Shown piece after piece: positions 23,852 to 32,617 of a DNA stretch of 64,000 nt. Position numbers and translations under genes: made by a program. The notes below the pieces were generated by a model that did no database searches, was not told the origin of the DNA, and was given only the letters and a program-made list of their open reading frames with translations. The DNA comes from Dryocola sp051307055 (GTDB taxonomy: Bacteria; Pseudomonadota; Gammaproteobacteria; Enterobacterales; Enterobacteriaceae): contig NZ_CP149994.1 in NCBI RefSeq assembly GCF_051307055.1, positions 3,782,001-3,846,000 of the forward strand, read 5' to 3'. How positions within the stretch are numbered: position 1 is the first letter of the stretch; every line of letters begins with the position of its first letter.

Positions 23852-24850
23852 ATGAAAACGTTAGGTGAATTTATTGTCGAGAAGCAGCACGAGTTTCCCC
23901 ACGCAACCGGCGAGCTCACTGCTTTACTGTCGGCAATAAAGCTGGGTGCCAAGATCATCCACCGCGATATCAACAAGGCCGGCCTGGTCGATATCCTGGG
24001 TGCCAGCGGCGCTGAAAACGTGCAGGGCGAGGTGCAGCAAAAGCTCGATCTGTTCGCGAATGAAAAACTGAAAGCCGCCCTGAAGGCCAGGGGAATGGTG
24101 GCGGGCATCGCCTCCGAAGAAGAAGACGAAATCGTCGTTTTCGAAGGAGAAGAGCATGCCAAGTACGTGGTGTTAATGGACCCGCTCGACGGCTCATCCA
24201 ACATTGATGTCAACGTTTCCGTCGGCACCATTTTCTCTATCTATCGTCGTATCACGCCGGTTGGCTCCCCTGTGACCGAGGCCGATTTCCTCCAGCCGGG
24301 TAATAAGCAGGTTGCCGCAGGTTATGTGGTTTACGGCTCCTCCACCATGCTGGTTTATACCACCGGCTGCGGGGTACACGCTTTTACCTACGATCCGTCG
24401 CTGGGCGTCTTCTGCCTGTGCCAGGAGCGCATGCGCTTCCCGGAAAAGGGCAATACCTATTCCATCAACGAAGGCAATTACATCCGTTTCCCGAACGGGG
24501 TGAAAAAATACATCAAGTTCTGTCAGGAAGAAGACGGCTCAACGCAGCGCCCGTACACCTCGCGCTACATTGGCTCACTGGTCGCGGACTTCCACCGCAA
24601 CCTGCTTAAAGGCGGAATTTATCTCTATCCAAGCACCGCCAGCCACCCGGAAGGTAAACTGCGTTTGCTGTATGAAGGCAATCCGATGGCGTTCCTGGCC
24701 GAGCAGGCAGGCGGTAAGGCAAGCGATGGTAAAGAGCGCATTCTGGATATTTTTCCGGAATCCCTGCACCAGCGCCGCCCGTTCTTCGTTGGCAATGAGC
24801 ATATGGTAGAAGACGTGGAGCGCTTTATCCGCGAGTTCCCGGACGCTTAA
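23852..24850 (+). CDS. fbp: Fructose-1,6-bisphosphatase class I
   Basis: Fbp hydrolyses fructose-1,6-bisphosphate to fructose-6-phosphate, the committed step of gluconeogenesis. The 332 residues equal E. coli in length. Metal and substrate sites are visible: IASEEEDE, VLMDPLDGSSNIDVN, YVVYGSSTMLVYTTG, and TSRYIGSLVADFHRNLLKGG. The start is ATG 23852 after CAGGGAAAGTG; a GTG six bases earlier is in frame but gives a non-family N-terminus. It is divergent from mpl with 177 bp between starts, room for a promoter for each. Confidence 0.96.
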   Translation: MKTLGEFIVEKQHEFPHATGELTALLSAIKLGAKIIHRDINKAGLVDILGASGAENVQGEVQQKLDLFANEKLKAALKARGMVAGIASEEEDEIVVFEGEEHAKYVVLMDPLDGSSNIDVNVSVGTIFSIYRRITPVGSPVTEADFLQPGNKQVAAGYVVYGSSTMLVYTTGCGVHAFTYDPSLGVFCLCQERMRFPEKGNTYSINEGNYIRFPNGVKKYIKFCQEEDGSTQRPYTSRYIGSLVADFHRNLLKGGIYLYPSTASHPEGKLRLLYEGNPMAFLAEQAGGKASDGKERILDIFPESLHQRRPFFVGNEHMVEDVERFIREFPDA

Positions 24851-24862
24851 TTTTTTAGCAAC

Positions 24863-24935
24863 GGTGGATGGCGCGCGGCTTTCCACCCTACAGATCGATA
24901 ATTTTGTAGGGCGGATAAGCGCAGCGCCATCCGCC
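24863..24935. repeat. REP pair (BIME) between fbp and the chemoreceptor gene
   Basis: Two convergent REP palindromes: the first starts GGTGGATGGCGCG and ends CCACCCTAC (24863-24891), the second starts GTAGGGCGGATAAGC and ends GCCATCCGCC (24906-24935). They fill the gap between the convergent stops and share their core with the REP sequences at 16.1, 30.2, 39.0 and 60.9 kb. Confidence 0.8.
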
Positions 24936-24937
24936 GT

Positions 24938-26491
24938 TTAGCATCTGAAAGAAGCCATCGCGGCGACAAGCTGCTGCGACTGCTCTTCCAGCGAACGAGT
25001 CGCAGCCGAAGATTGCTGCACCAACGCCGCATTCTGCTGGGCTGCCTCATCCATCTGGCTTACCGCAATGTTTACCTGTTCAATACCGTGGCTCTGCTCG
25101 TTAGACGCGCTGGCAATCTGACGCATCAGTTTAGTCATGCGCGTAACCTCTTCGGCAATCTCATCCATGGTTTCTCCCGCCTGCTGGGCCAGGTCACGGC
25201 CTTCGCCAACGTGATTTTGTGAATCAGAAATCAGGGTGCGGATTTCTTTTGCCGCATCGGCGCTGCGGCTTGCCAGAATGCGCACTTCCCCGGCCACAAC
25301 GGCAAATCCGCGTCCCTGTTCACCGGCTCGCGCGGCTTCCACCGAGGCGTTCAGCGCCAGGATATTGGTCTGGAAAGCGATGCCGTCGATAACGCTCAGG
25401 ATGTCGGCGATACGATCGGAACTGGTGGCAATATCACGCATTTTTTCGATGACGTAGCAGACCATTTCGCTGCCGCGATCGGCGGTATCGGAAACGTCCT
25501 TCGCAAGCTTGTGCGCCTGCTCGGCGTTGTCGGCGTTTTGTTTCACCGTCGCGGTGATCTGCTCCATGCTGGCGGCGGTTTGCTCAAGGGAGGTGGCGGT
25601 AGACTCGGTGCGCTGGGAGAGGTTCTGGTTACCCGCCGCCAGCTCCCGGCTGCCGGTATCAATCTGTGAACTGGCGTCACGAACGCGGCCCACCGATTCG
25701 GTCAGGGAATTGCGCATCGCGGCAATGGCGCTGGCCAGGCGGCCAAACTCATTGTTACCCGCAGCCTGCAGCTCACGCGTTAAATCGCCTTCCGCCACAT
25801 ACTCAAGCTGTTCGATGGATTCATTAAGCGGTTTAAGCAGCAGGTGGCGCAGGGCAAGCCACACCAGCACGATAATGCCCGCGGTCAGCAGGGCCGCAAT
25901 AACGATAAGCGTGAGGACGATTTTCTTTTGCTTCTGGATGGAAGCCACTTCGTCGTTGCCGCGCTGTTCGCCCCACTGGCGGAAGATCTGCACGTCGGTA
26001 TCAAACTTCTGCGACAGCGGGATCAGGCCGTTTTCCAGCAGATCGTAATAGTCATCCGGGCTTTGTTTGTTCAGCGCGTCCACCATCGGCGTAATGCCTT
26101 TGGCGAGATAATCGGCGTAAGTCTGCGACAGGTTTTTGACGAGCTGGTTGCCCTCTTCACTGTCCACGCCGCTGTCGATGAAGGCTTTAATTTCCTGCTG
26201 ACCGTGCGCGGCTTCGCCGATCACGGTGCTGGTCGACTTCGCCGCGTCCTCCAGCATGCCGATTTCCATCTGGCGTACCGCCTGCCCGGCTTCGTTGCGG
26301 GCGCGCAGCAGGGACATATAGCCGTCGGTCAGACGCACCATCTGTTCACCCTGCAGGCGGTTTACTTTCTCAAGCGAGCTGGAGCTTTGTTGCAACGCAA
26401 AAATACCAATGCCGCTGACGACCAGCAGCAGAAATGTCATCACTGCCAGTAACGTCAGCAGACCCGTACGAATCGACAGATTTCTTAACAT
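24938..26491 (-). CDS. Methyl-accepting chemotaxis protein, Tar/Tsr-type
   Basis: The 517-residue chemoreceptor has a membrane span at about 10-32, a periplasmic helical-bundle sensor (about 35-188) and a second span at about 189-213. A HAMP domain (LLLKPLNESIEQLEYVAEGDLT) and a signalling domain follow, whose hairpin tip reads IDGIAFQTNILALNASVEAARAGE. The protein ends MASFRC without the NWETF-type CheR-docking pentapeptide, so it would depend on other receptors for adaptation. No chemoreceptor lies here in E. coli. It is next to, and codirectional with, the ytfQRT-yjfF galactofuranose transporter genes but is the distal gene. The ligand is unknown. Confidence 0.9.
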   Translation of the reverse strand: MLRNLSIRTGLLTLLAVMTFLLLVVSGIGIFALQQSSSSLEKVNRLQGEQMVRLTDGYMSLLRARNEAGQAVRQMEIGMLEDAAKSTSTVIGEAAHGQQEIKAFIDSGVDSEEGNQLVKNLSQTYADYLAKGITPMVDALNKQSPDDYYDLLENGLIPLSQKFDTDVQIFRQWGEQRGNDEVASIQKQKKIVLTLIVIAALLTAGIIVLVWLALRHLLLKPLNESIEQLEYVAEGDLTRELQAAGNNEFGRLASAIAAMRNSLTESVGRVRDASSQIDTGSRELAAGNQNLSQRTESTATSLEQTAASMEQITATVKQNADNAEQAHKLAKDVSDTADRGSEMVCYVIEKMRDIATSSDRIADILSVIDGIAFQTNILALNASVEAARAGEQGRGFAVVAGEVRILASRSADAAKEIRTLISDSQNHVGEGRDLAQQAGETMDEIAEEVTRMTKLMRQIASASNEQSHGIEQVNIAVSQMDEAAQQNAALVQQSSAATRSLEEQSQQLVAAMASFRC

Positions 26492-26587
26492 GCTTTCTTC
26501 CCGGTGACTTAAGCCATTAGATAACTCGTGGAGAGGTTATCGGCAGTCACCGGGGAAAGTTTAGACGATTTTTGTTAATTCAATATG

Positions 26588-27589
26588 TTACGAGCGGGTT
26601 GCCGTAACGCTAATACGTTTAACAGGCGAGCTCTGGCGATTTTCCCACAGCACCGTCAGCCCACGCTGTAAGGCGATAAAAATAAATAACAAAATGCCGA
26701 TGGCGATTTTTGTCCACCAGGAGCTGAGCGTGCCGTCGAAATTGATATAGGTCTGGATCAGCCCCTGAATCGCCACGCCGAATAAAGTGCCCAGCACGGT
26801 GCCCACGCCGCCGCTCAGCAGCGTACCGCCGATAACTACGGAGGCGATGGCGTCCAGCTCGACGCCCATCCCCGCTAGCGCGTAGCCTGCGGAGGTATAG
26901 AGCGAGAAGACAATTCCCGCGAGCGTGGCAAGTCCGGTAGAAAGCATATAGATACGCACGGTTGTGCTGCGCGTTGAAATACCCATCAGGTTAGCCGAGA
27001 TTGCGCTGCCGCCGATGGCGTAAACCTGATTCCCGAAGCGGGTACGATGGGCAAGGAAGATACCAATTACCACCACGGCCAGCATCAGCAGGCCCATGGC
27101 GCTCAGGCGTCCACCGCCGGGAATATGCCAGGCAAGGCTGGAAAGGGTTGAGTAAATCGGGTGATCGATGGGAATGGATTCCTCGGAAACCAGATAGCTG
27201 ACGCCGCGCAGGAAGAACATGCCGGCAAGCGTAATGATAAAGGCCGGGATTTTCAGCGCGTCGATAAGCCAGCCCATAAACGCGCCAAACGCACAGCCCA
27301 TCGCCAGCACCAATGGAAAAGCCACCAGCGGCGACAGGCCCCAGAAGCCAATCGCTTTAGCGAGGAACACGCCGGTGAAGGCGATCACCGAGCCAACCGA
27401 GAGATCGATGCCGCCGGAGAGGATCACAAAAGTCATGCCGACGGCGATAATGCCCAGGAAAGCGTTGTCGGTCAGTATATTGCAAATCACCCTCGTTGAG
27501 GCGAAGCCGGGAAACTGCGTCAGACAGTAAAGGTAACCCAGCACGAATACCGCCAGGGTTATCATCAACGGGAGGTTACGTTTGATCAT
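26588..27589 (-). CDS. yjfF: Galactofuranose ABC transporter permease YjfF
   Basis: This is one of two inner-membrane permeases of the YtfQRT-YjfF galactofuranose importer, with 333 residues (E. coli 331). The family block NAFLGIIAVGMTFVILSGGIDLSVGSV, typical of sugar ABC permeases (RbsC class), and VIGGTLLSGGVGTVLGTLFG near the end are visible. ATG 27589 gives the E. coli start MIKRNLPLM; the frame is open a little further upstream. It overlaps the end of ytfT by 14 bp, so translation is coupled. Confidence 0.95.
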   Translation of the reverse strand: MIKRNLPLMITLAVFVLGYLYCLTQFPGFASTRVICNILTDNAFLGIIAVGMTFVILSGGIDLSVGSVIAFTGVFLAKAIGFWGLSPLVAFPLVLAMGCAFGAFMGWLIDALKIPAFIITLAGMFFLRGVSYLVSEESIPIDHPIYSTLSSLAWHIPGGGRLSAMGLLMLAVVVIGIFLAHRTRFGNQVYAIGGSAISANLMGISTRSTTVRIYMLSTGLATLAGIVFSLYTSAGYALAGMGVELDAIASVVIGGTLLSGGVGTVLGTLFGVAIQGLIQTYINFDGTLSSWWTKIAIGILLFIFIALQRGLTVLWENRQSSPVKRISVTATRS

Positions 27590-28607
27590 GGCGGCGAAGT
27601 CCTTTGAGCAATGCAATAAAACGCGGCGACTGTACGATCAGCACGCACATCACCACCACGGCTTTCACAACCTGGTTGAGTTCAGGCGGGAAACCGGAGA
27701 GCAGAATACCGGTATTCATCCCCTGGATAATCAGCGCGCCGACGACGGACAGCGCAATATTAAAACGCCCGCCCATCAGCGAACCGCCGCCGATAACCAC
27801 CGCCAGAATGGCATCCAGCTCCAGCCATAATCCGGCATTATTGGCGTCGGCTCCGCGAATATCCGCCGTGACGATGATCCCGGCAATAGCTGCGCATAAG
27901 CCGCTCAGCATGTATGCCAGCATCACCACGGTACGCGTATTTACCCCGGCGTTTTTGGCGGCGCGGATGTTAATCCCCACGGATTCGATAAACAGGCCGA
28001 GCGCCGTTTTACGGGTAAACATCCAGAAAACAAGCAGCGTGGCGATGGCAATAATGACCGGCATCGGGAAGTAAAACAGCGAGCCGCTGCCGAGGAACGA
28101 CAGCGCCGGGGAGTTAAAGGTGACGATTTGCCCGGTGGTAATCAATTGAGCGACGCCGCGCCCGGCGACCATCAGAATCAGGGTCGCAACGAAGGGCTGG
28201 ATTTTCAGGATCGCCACCAGGATGCCGTTCCACAATCCTGCCAGAATGCCAACGCCGAGCGAGGCCAGCAGCACAACGGTCAGGCTGTGGCCTTCCACCG
28301 TGAGCGTGGCGGCAGTCGCCCCGGCAATCGCCATCACTGCGCCCACGGACAGGTCGATGCCGCCGGTGGCGATCACCAGCGTCATGCCGATTGCCAGCAG
28401 CGCGACCGGAGCCGCGCGGTTCAGAATGTCGATTGGGCTGCCGAACAGACGCCCGTCCTGCACGACGATATTAAAGAAATGGCTGGCGACCAGGCTGTCG
28501 ACCAGCAGGACCAGCGCCAGCGCGATTAGCTGAGGAATGCCGGGCGGCCAGCGGAAGCTGCGCTTTGGCTTCGGCATCTCAGTTTGCGGCAATGAACGAG
28601 ACATCAC
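27576..28607 (-). CDS. ytfT: Galactofuranose ABC transporter permease YtfT
   Basis: The second permease of the galactofuranose importer has 343 residues (E. coli 341). Landmarks are RAAPVALLAIGMTLVIATGGIDLSVGAVMAI and ELDAILAVVIGGGSLMGGRFN, with about eight to ten hydrophobic segments. Start codons GTG 28607 and ATG 28604 are adjacent behind TAAGGAGTAACAC; the GTG has the better spacing and gives MM as in E. coli. It lies 10 bp after ytfR. Confidence 0.94.
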   Translation of the reverse strand: MMSRSLPQTEMPKPKRSFRWPPGIPQLIALALVLLVDSLVASHFFNIVVQDGRLFGSPIDILNRAAPVALLAIGMTLVIATGGIDLSVGAVMAIAGATAATLTVEGHSLTVVLLASLGVGILAGLWNGILVAILKIQPFVATLILMVAGRGVAQLITTGQIVTFNSPALSFLGSGSLFYFPMPVIIAIATLLVFWMFTRKTALGLFIESVGINIRAAKNAGVNTRTVVMLAYMLSGLCAAIAGIIVTADIRGADANNAGLWLELDAILAVVIGGGSLMGGRFNIALSVVGALIIQGMNTGILLSGFPPELNQVVKAVVVMCVLIVQSPRFIALLKGLRRHDQT

Positions 28608-28617
28608 GTGTTACTCC

Positions 28618-30117
28618 TTATGCCGCAATGGCATTCATAATGGCCGAAACGGAGAGCGCTTCGAGCGGGATCTCCGCAACCTGCTGCCTGTCGCGCATGA
28701 TCACCACGCGATCCGCGTAACCTACCAGCTCCTCCAGTTCAGAGGAGATAACCAGCAGCGCCAGACCGTCGGCGCAGAGCGTTTCTATCAGGCGGATAAT
28801 TTCCGCGTGCGCGCCTACGTCGATGCCTCGCGTTGGCTCATCGAGGATCAGAAACTGCGGTTTGGTCAGCAGCCAGCGCGAAAGCAGAACCTTCTGCTGA
28901 TTGCCGCCGGAGAGAAATTCAATCGGCTGATCGGGGCCAGGCGTGCGGATGCCAAGCTGGCGGATAAACCTTTCGGCTATCTGGTACTGCTCGCGCTTAG
29001 GAATGGGCCGCAACCAGCCGCGTTGCGCCTGCAATGCCAGAATGATGTTTTCGCGTACCGAGGCGGCGGCAATAATACCGTCGGTTTTGCGATCTTCCGG
29101 GCAGAAGCCGATGCCCAGCGTCGAGGCCTTATGCGGCGAACGCAGCGTTTGCGGTTTGCCTTTGATCGTCGCGCTGCCGCTGTCGGCGGGCTTAATGCCA
29201 AAGATCACTTCCGCGGTTTCGGTTCTTCCCGATCCCAGCAGTCCGGCAAGCCCGACGATTTCGCCTGGCCGCACCTCAAGATCGAACGGATTGATCACGC
29301 CTTTCTTACCAAAACCTTTAAACGCCGCGACAGGTTTTTCACTCAGCAATGTACGTCCGGCGCGCTGCAACGCGTTCGTCTCCAGCTCGCGTCCCAGCAT
29401 CATCTTCACCAGCTCGATCTGCGGCAGATCTTTTGTCTCACGGGTGCCCACAAAGGCTCCGTTACGCAGGACCGTGATCCTGTCGCTCACCTCATAAACC
29501 TGATCGAGGAAGTGGGTGACGAAGATCAAACTGACGCCCTGATCGCGCAGCTGCCGCATCAGGGTGAAAAGCATTTCGACTTCTTTGGTATCCAGACTGG
29601 CGGTAGGCTCATCGAGGATCAGCACCTTAGCCGACAGATCGATGGCGCGGCAGATGGCGACGATTTGCTGCATCGCTACGGAATAACGGTTAAGGGGTTC
29701 GGCTACGTCCAGCGAGAAGCCGTAAGATTCCATCAGGGTGGCGGCGCGTTTTTCCATTTCTTTGCGGCGCAACAGGCCAAAACGGCGCGGCTCACGACCA
29801 ATAAAAAGATTATCTGCCACTGACATATTGGGCAGTAAATTCACTTCCTGATAAACCGTACCTATGCCGAGCCGCTGGGCATCGGCGGTATTTTTGGGCG
29901 AAACAGATTCGCCTTCCAGGTAAATATTGCCGCTGTCACGCTGATAAACGCCGGTCAACGCCTTGATTAACGTTGATTTCCCGGCGCCGTTTTCCCCAAG
30001 CAGCGCCATAATTTCTCCGCGCCGTAAGCTAAAGTCCACTTTATCGAGCGCTTTAACGCCGGGGAAATGTTTGCTAAGGCCTTCCGTGCGCAGAATTTCC
30101 TGATTGTTTGCGTTCAT
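28618..30117 (-). CDS. ytfR: Galactofuranose ABC transporter ATP-binding protein YtfR
   Basis: This double ABC ATPase of sugar importers has 499 residues (E. coli 500). The N-terminal cassette has Walker A LLGENGAGKSTLIK and Walker B VLILDEPTASLD. The C-terminal cassette has the altered P-loop GLLGSGRTETAEV common in this family, signature LSGGNQQKVLLSRWL and Walker B FLILDEPTRGIDVG. It energises uptake through YtfT/YjfF. The gene is preceded by a REP pair that separates it from ytfQ. Confidence 0.95.
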   Translation of the reverse strand: MNANNQEILRTEGLSKHFPGVKALDKVDFSLRRGEIMALLGENGAGKSTLIKALTGVYQRDSGNIYLEGESVSPKNTADAQRLGIGTVYQEVNLLPNMSVADNLFIGREPRRFGLLRRKEMEKRAATLMESYGFSLDVAEPLNRYSVAMQQIVAICRAIDLSAKVLILDEPTASLDTKEVEMLFTLMRQLRDQGVSLIFVTHFLDQVYEVSDRITVLRNGAFVGTRETKDLPQIELVKMMLGRELETNALQRAGRTLLSEKPVAAFKGFGKKGVINPFDLEVRPGEIVGLAGLLGSGRTETAEVIFGIKPADSGSATIKGKPQTLRSPHKASTLGIGFCPEDRKTDGIIAAASVRENIILALQAQRGWLRPIPKREQYQIAERFIRQLGIRTPGPDQPIEFLSGGNQQKVLLSRWLLTKPQFLILDEPTRGIDVGAHAEIIRLIETLCADGLALLVISSELEELVGYADRVVIMRDRQQVAEIPLEALSVSAIMNAIAA

Positions 30118-30141
30118 TAACGAACTCCTCAGCGTACAAAT

Positions 30142-30233
30142 GTAGGGTGGATAAGCAGCAGCGCCATCAACCGTTGCTGTTCACGGCGGGCCGCGCTCTG
30201 AATGGCGGATGGCGCTACGCTTATCCGCCCTAC
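30142..30233. repeat. REP pair (BIME) between ytfQ and ytfR
   Basis: GTAGGGTGGATAAGC...GCGCCATCAACC (from 30142) and GGCGGATGGCGCTACGC...CCGCCCTAC (to 30233) flank a GC-rich spacer. The position after the binding-protein gene is where BIMEs commonly stabilise upstream mRNA, which would favour excess YtfQ over the membrane subunits. Confidence 0.8.
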
Positions 30234-30262
30234 ATACTCCTCTCCCTCAGGTCAGGGACGAC

Positions 30263-31219
30263 TTAATAACCCATCGATTTTTTCTTCTCTAACTCTTCTT
30301 TAGCCGTATCAGGCAGGTAAAGGGTGGATTTGGTGATGGTGACTTTTTCCGGCATGGTGCCGTCTTTTTTGAATTTCTCAAGGGCGTCAAACGCAGGTCC
30401 GGCCATATTCGGCGTCAGTTCTACGCTGGCGTTGGCTTCGCCGTCCATCATCGCTTTGTAGATATCCGGCACGCCGTCAATTGAACCGGTGAGGATATCT
30501 TTACCTGGTTTCAGGCCCGCCTCTTTGATGGCCTGGATGGCGCCGATCGCCATGTCGTCGTTATGCGCGTAGACCATGCAGATGTTTTTGCCGTTGTTCT
30601 CAGCCTTGATAAAGCTTTCCATGACCTCTTTACCTTTACTGCGGGTAAAGTCGCCGGACTGAGAGCGGATGATTTTCACGTTGGACGCTTTAGAGATGGC
30701 ATCGGCAAAGCCTTTCTTACGATCGATGGCCACGCTAGCACCCACCGTGCCCTGCAGTTCAACCACGTTACATTGTTTGCCGTTCAGCTCTTTTAGCAGC
30801 CATTCGCCAATCAGCTGGCCTTCCAGCACGTTATTAGCGGTGACGACGGTCATGTAGAGCGATTTGTCTTTAACGTCGATATTACGGTCGAGCAGGAAGA
30901 CTGGGATTTTGGCTTCTTTTGCTTCCTGCAGCACCGGTTCCCAGCCCGTGGCAACGATTGGGGCAATAAAGATCGCGTCCACGCCCTGGGCGATAAACGA
31001 GCGTACGGCTTTAATCTGGTTTTCCTGCTTTTGCTGTCCATCGGCGATTTTCAGCGTGATACCACGTTTCTCGGCCTCGCTCTTTGCAACTGAAGTTTCT
31101 GCCGCGCGCCAGCCGGATTCAGAACCCACCTGCGAAAAGCCAACGGTTAATGGAGCAGCAATGGCCATAGACGACATTGCTGCGGAGACTGCAGAGACCA
31201 AAAGTAAGCGCTTCCACAT
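30263..31219 (-). CDS. ytfQ: Galactofuranose-binding periplasmic protein YtfQ
   Basis: This periplasmic sugar-binding protein of the galactofuranose importer has 318 residues like E. coli. It has a signal peptide ending MSSMAIAA, then VGFSQVGSESGWRAAETSVAKSEAEKRG, VDAIFIAPIVATGWEPVL, VFLLDRNIDVKDKS and DDMAIGAIQAIKEAGLKPG, the type I periplasmic-binding fold. It is first in the operon. Upstream lie LacI/GalR-type palindromes. It binds galactofuranose, and in E. coli also galactopyranose and arabinose less well. Confidence 0.95.
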   Translation of the reverse strand: MWKRLLLVSAVSAAMSSMAIAAPLTVGFSQVGSESGWRAAETSVAKSEAEKRGITLKIADGQQKQENQIKAVRSFIAQGVDAIFIAPIVATGWEPVLQEAKEAKIPVFLLDRNIDVKDKSLYMTVVTANNVLEGQLIGEWLLKELNGKQCNVVELQGTVGASVAIDRKKGFADAISKASNVKIIRSQSGDFTRSKGKEVMESFIKAENNGKNICMVYAHNDDMAIGAIQAIKEAGLKPGKDILTGSIDGVPDIYKAMMDGEANASVELTPNMAGPAFDALEKFKKDGTMPEKVTITKSTLYLPDTAKEELEKKKSMGY

Positions 31220-31286
31220 AGGTGCATCCTCGTAGGGTTATTGTTGGTTAAAATCTGGCCTTCGCGAGCAACTATAGCCGACCTGA

Positions 31287-31309
31287 GATGTAACAGAATG
31301 AGTTACATC
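31287..31309. promoter_or_regulatory. Perfect inverted repeat upstream of ytfQ
   Basis: GATGTAAC and GTTACATC, perfect 8-bp arms with a 7-nt spacer, lie 68 bp before the ytfQ start. The TGTAAC half-site recurs in the operator-like sequence at 31445-31458, so the same regulator may bind both. The factor is unknown. Confidence 0.5.
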
Positions 31310-31444
31310 ACAATTCGAAGAAGTAGCAAAAATGTTAATCACCCTGTCGGGACTGATACCGCGTAAAGGCTATTGATGCGGCGGTTACATCGGAGATGAA
31401 ACATAAAGATTTTTTTATACCTGAAGCGCTTCCCTTTTCTCACT

Positions 31445-31458
31445 TGTAACCGCTTACA
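31445..31458. promoter_or_regulatory. LacI/GalR-type operator-like palindrome
   Basis: TGTAACCGCTTACA has a central CG and only one mismatched pair, the typical layout of LacI/GalR-family operators. It is between ytfQ (226 bp away) and ppa. Control of the galactofuranose operon by GalR/GalS or a relative is plausible. Confidence 0.5.
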
Positions 31459-31575
31459 CTAATTTATAAATAAAGCGGCTGCCTTTATGGATAATTCCAC
31501 CGCCGGAACACGCTAAAAGTGGACCAGATGGTAAAGCTGCGAGAAAAGATTTCAGGACATTTAAAGCCAGTTAGC

Positions 31576-31581
31576 TATAAT
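31576..31581 (+). promoter_or_regulatory. -10 element of the ppa promoter
   Basis: A perfect TATAAT, 40 bp before the ppa start. No good -35 is visible at 16-18 bp (the nearest is TTCAGG at 31551). The rest of the 400-bp ytfQ-ppa gap (31220-31620) holds the two palindromes above and no gene. Confidence 0.6.
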
Positions 31582-31620
31582 ACCTGGCACTTGAATGACA
31601 CCAGTTTAAAGGAAACAGAC

Positions 31621-32151
31621 ATGAGCTTACTCAACGTCCCTGCGGGCAAAGATCTGCCAGAAGACATCTACGTTGTTATTGAAATCCCGGCGAACGCTGA
31701 CCCTATCAAATATGAAATTGATAAAGAGACCGGCGCGCTGTTCGTTGACCGTTTCATGTCTACCGCGATGTTCTATCCGTGCAACTACGGTTATATCAAC
31801 CACACCCTCTCTTTAGACGGTGACCCCGTTGACGTACTGGTCCCGACGCCTTACCCGCTGCAGCCGGGTTCCGTGATTCGCTGCCGTCCGGTTGGCGTAC
31901 TGAAAATGACCGACGAAGCCGGTGAAGATGCCAAACTGGTTGCGGTTCCGCACACCAAACTGAGCAAAGAATACGATCACATCAAAGATGTGAACGACCT
32001 GCCGGAGCTGCTGAAAGCGCAGATCTCCCACTTCTTCGAGCAGTATAAGGCGCTGGAGAAAGGCAAATGGGTGAAAATTGAAGGCTGGGACAACGCCGAA
32101 GCCGCTAAAGCGGAAATCGTTGCTTCCTTCGAGCGCGCGGCTAAAAAGTAA
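31621..32151 (+). CDS. ppa: Inorganic pyrophosphatase
   Basis: Family I soluble pyrophosphatase hydrolyses pyrophosphate to drive biosynthetic reactions. The 176 residues match E. coli in length. Active-site residues are in DIYVVIEIPANADPIKYEIDKETG, FYPCNYGYINHTLSLDGDPVDVLV and KEYDHIKDVNDLP. The frame is open upstream to 31519, but ATG 31621 after AAAGGAAACAGAC gives the known N-terminus. A strong terminator follows. The chpBS toxin-antitoxin genes found next to ppa in E. coli K-12 are absent. Confidence 0.97.
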   Translation: MSLLNVPAGKDLPEDIYVVIEIPANADPIKYEIDKETGALFVDRFMSTAMFYPCNYGYINHTLSLDGDPVDVLVPTPYPLQPGSVIRCRPVGVLKMTDEAGEDAKLVAVPHTKLSKEYDHIKDVNDLPELLKAQISHFFEQYKALEKGKWVKIEGWDNAEAAKAEIVASFERAAKK

Positions 32152-32175
32152 GCCTTTCCGCAGCTTAAGAATGTG

Positions 32176-32204
32176 AAAACACCGCCGGATGGCGGTGTTT
32201 TTTT
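32176..32204 (+). terminator. Rho-independent terminator of ppa
   Basis: AAAACACCGCC pairs with GGCGGTGTTTT around a GGAT loop and is followed by a T-run, 24 bp after the ppa stop. Confidence 0.9.
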
Positions 32205-32269
32205 ATAGATAAAATTGGGTTCGTCGCAGGCATATGGCATTTTCCCCGACGACCCGACTAACAGATAAC

Positions 32270-32614
32270 TTAGTACCGCTCTTTATCCAGCCAGTTACCG
32301 CTAACGATACGGGTTAATCCCTCCACAGGACGTTGATAAACGTACATCCATGCGCTGCCGTAAGCCGTCTGAATAAGCTGGCGTTTATACTCGCCGCCCT
32401 TAGATCGCAGAGCATCCAGTTCGGCGAGCGTGGAGGCATCAATACGGTAGACTTCGCCCTGTACTGCTCCATCACCCGGCACCGCGCCCGGATAGTGGCC
32501 GAGACTGTAGAGCACATAGTCAACCTGTGTATGATCGCCCAGCCACTGGGCGTTAGTCATCCAGTGGCTGTTGCCTTGCTTGCGTCGTAAACTGCCGTAA
32601 ACAAAAATTCGCAT
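32270..32614 (-). CDS. ytfP: Gamma-glutamylcyclotransferase-fold protein YtfP
   Basis: This 114-residue protein has the GGCT/AIG2 fold, with the signature FVYGSLRR at the N-terminus and catalytic-type Glu in GEVYRID, matching E. coli YtfP (113). Activity in vivo is not established. The start is 3 bp downstream of the tamB stop, so tamA-tamB-ytfP are one operon with coupled translation. Confidence 0.93.
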   Translation of the reverse strand: MRIFVYGSLRRKQGNSHWMTNAQWLGDHTQVDYVLYSLGHYPGAVPGDGAVQGEVYRIDASTLAELDALRSKGGEYKRQLIQTAYGSAWMYVYQRPVEGLTRIVSGNWLDKERY

Positions 32615-32617
32615 AGC

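Noticed and set aside
28537..29823. 428-codon plus-strand open frame
   Set aside because: It lies antisense to ytfR, has no recognisable domain and a composition typical of a shadow of a GC-rich coding strand.
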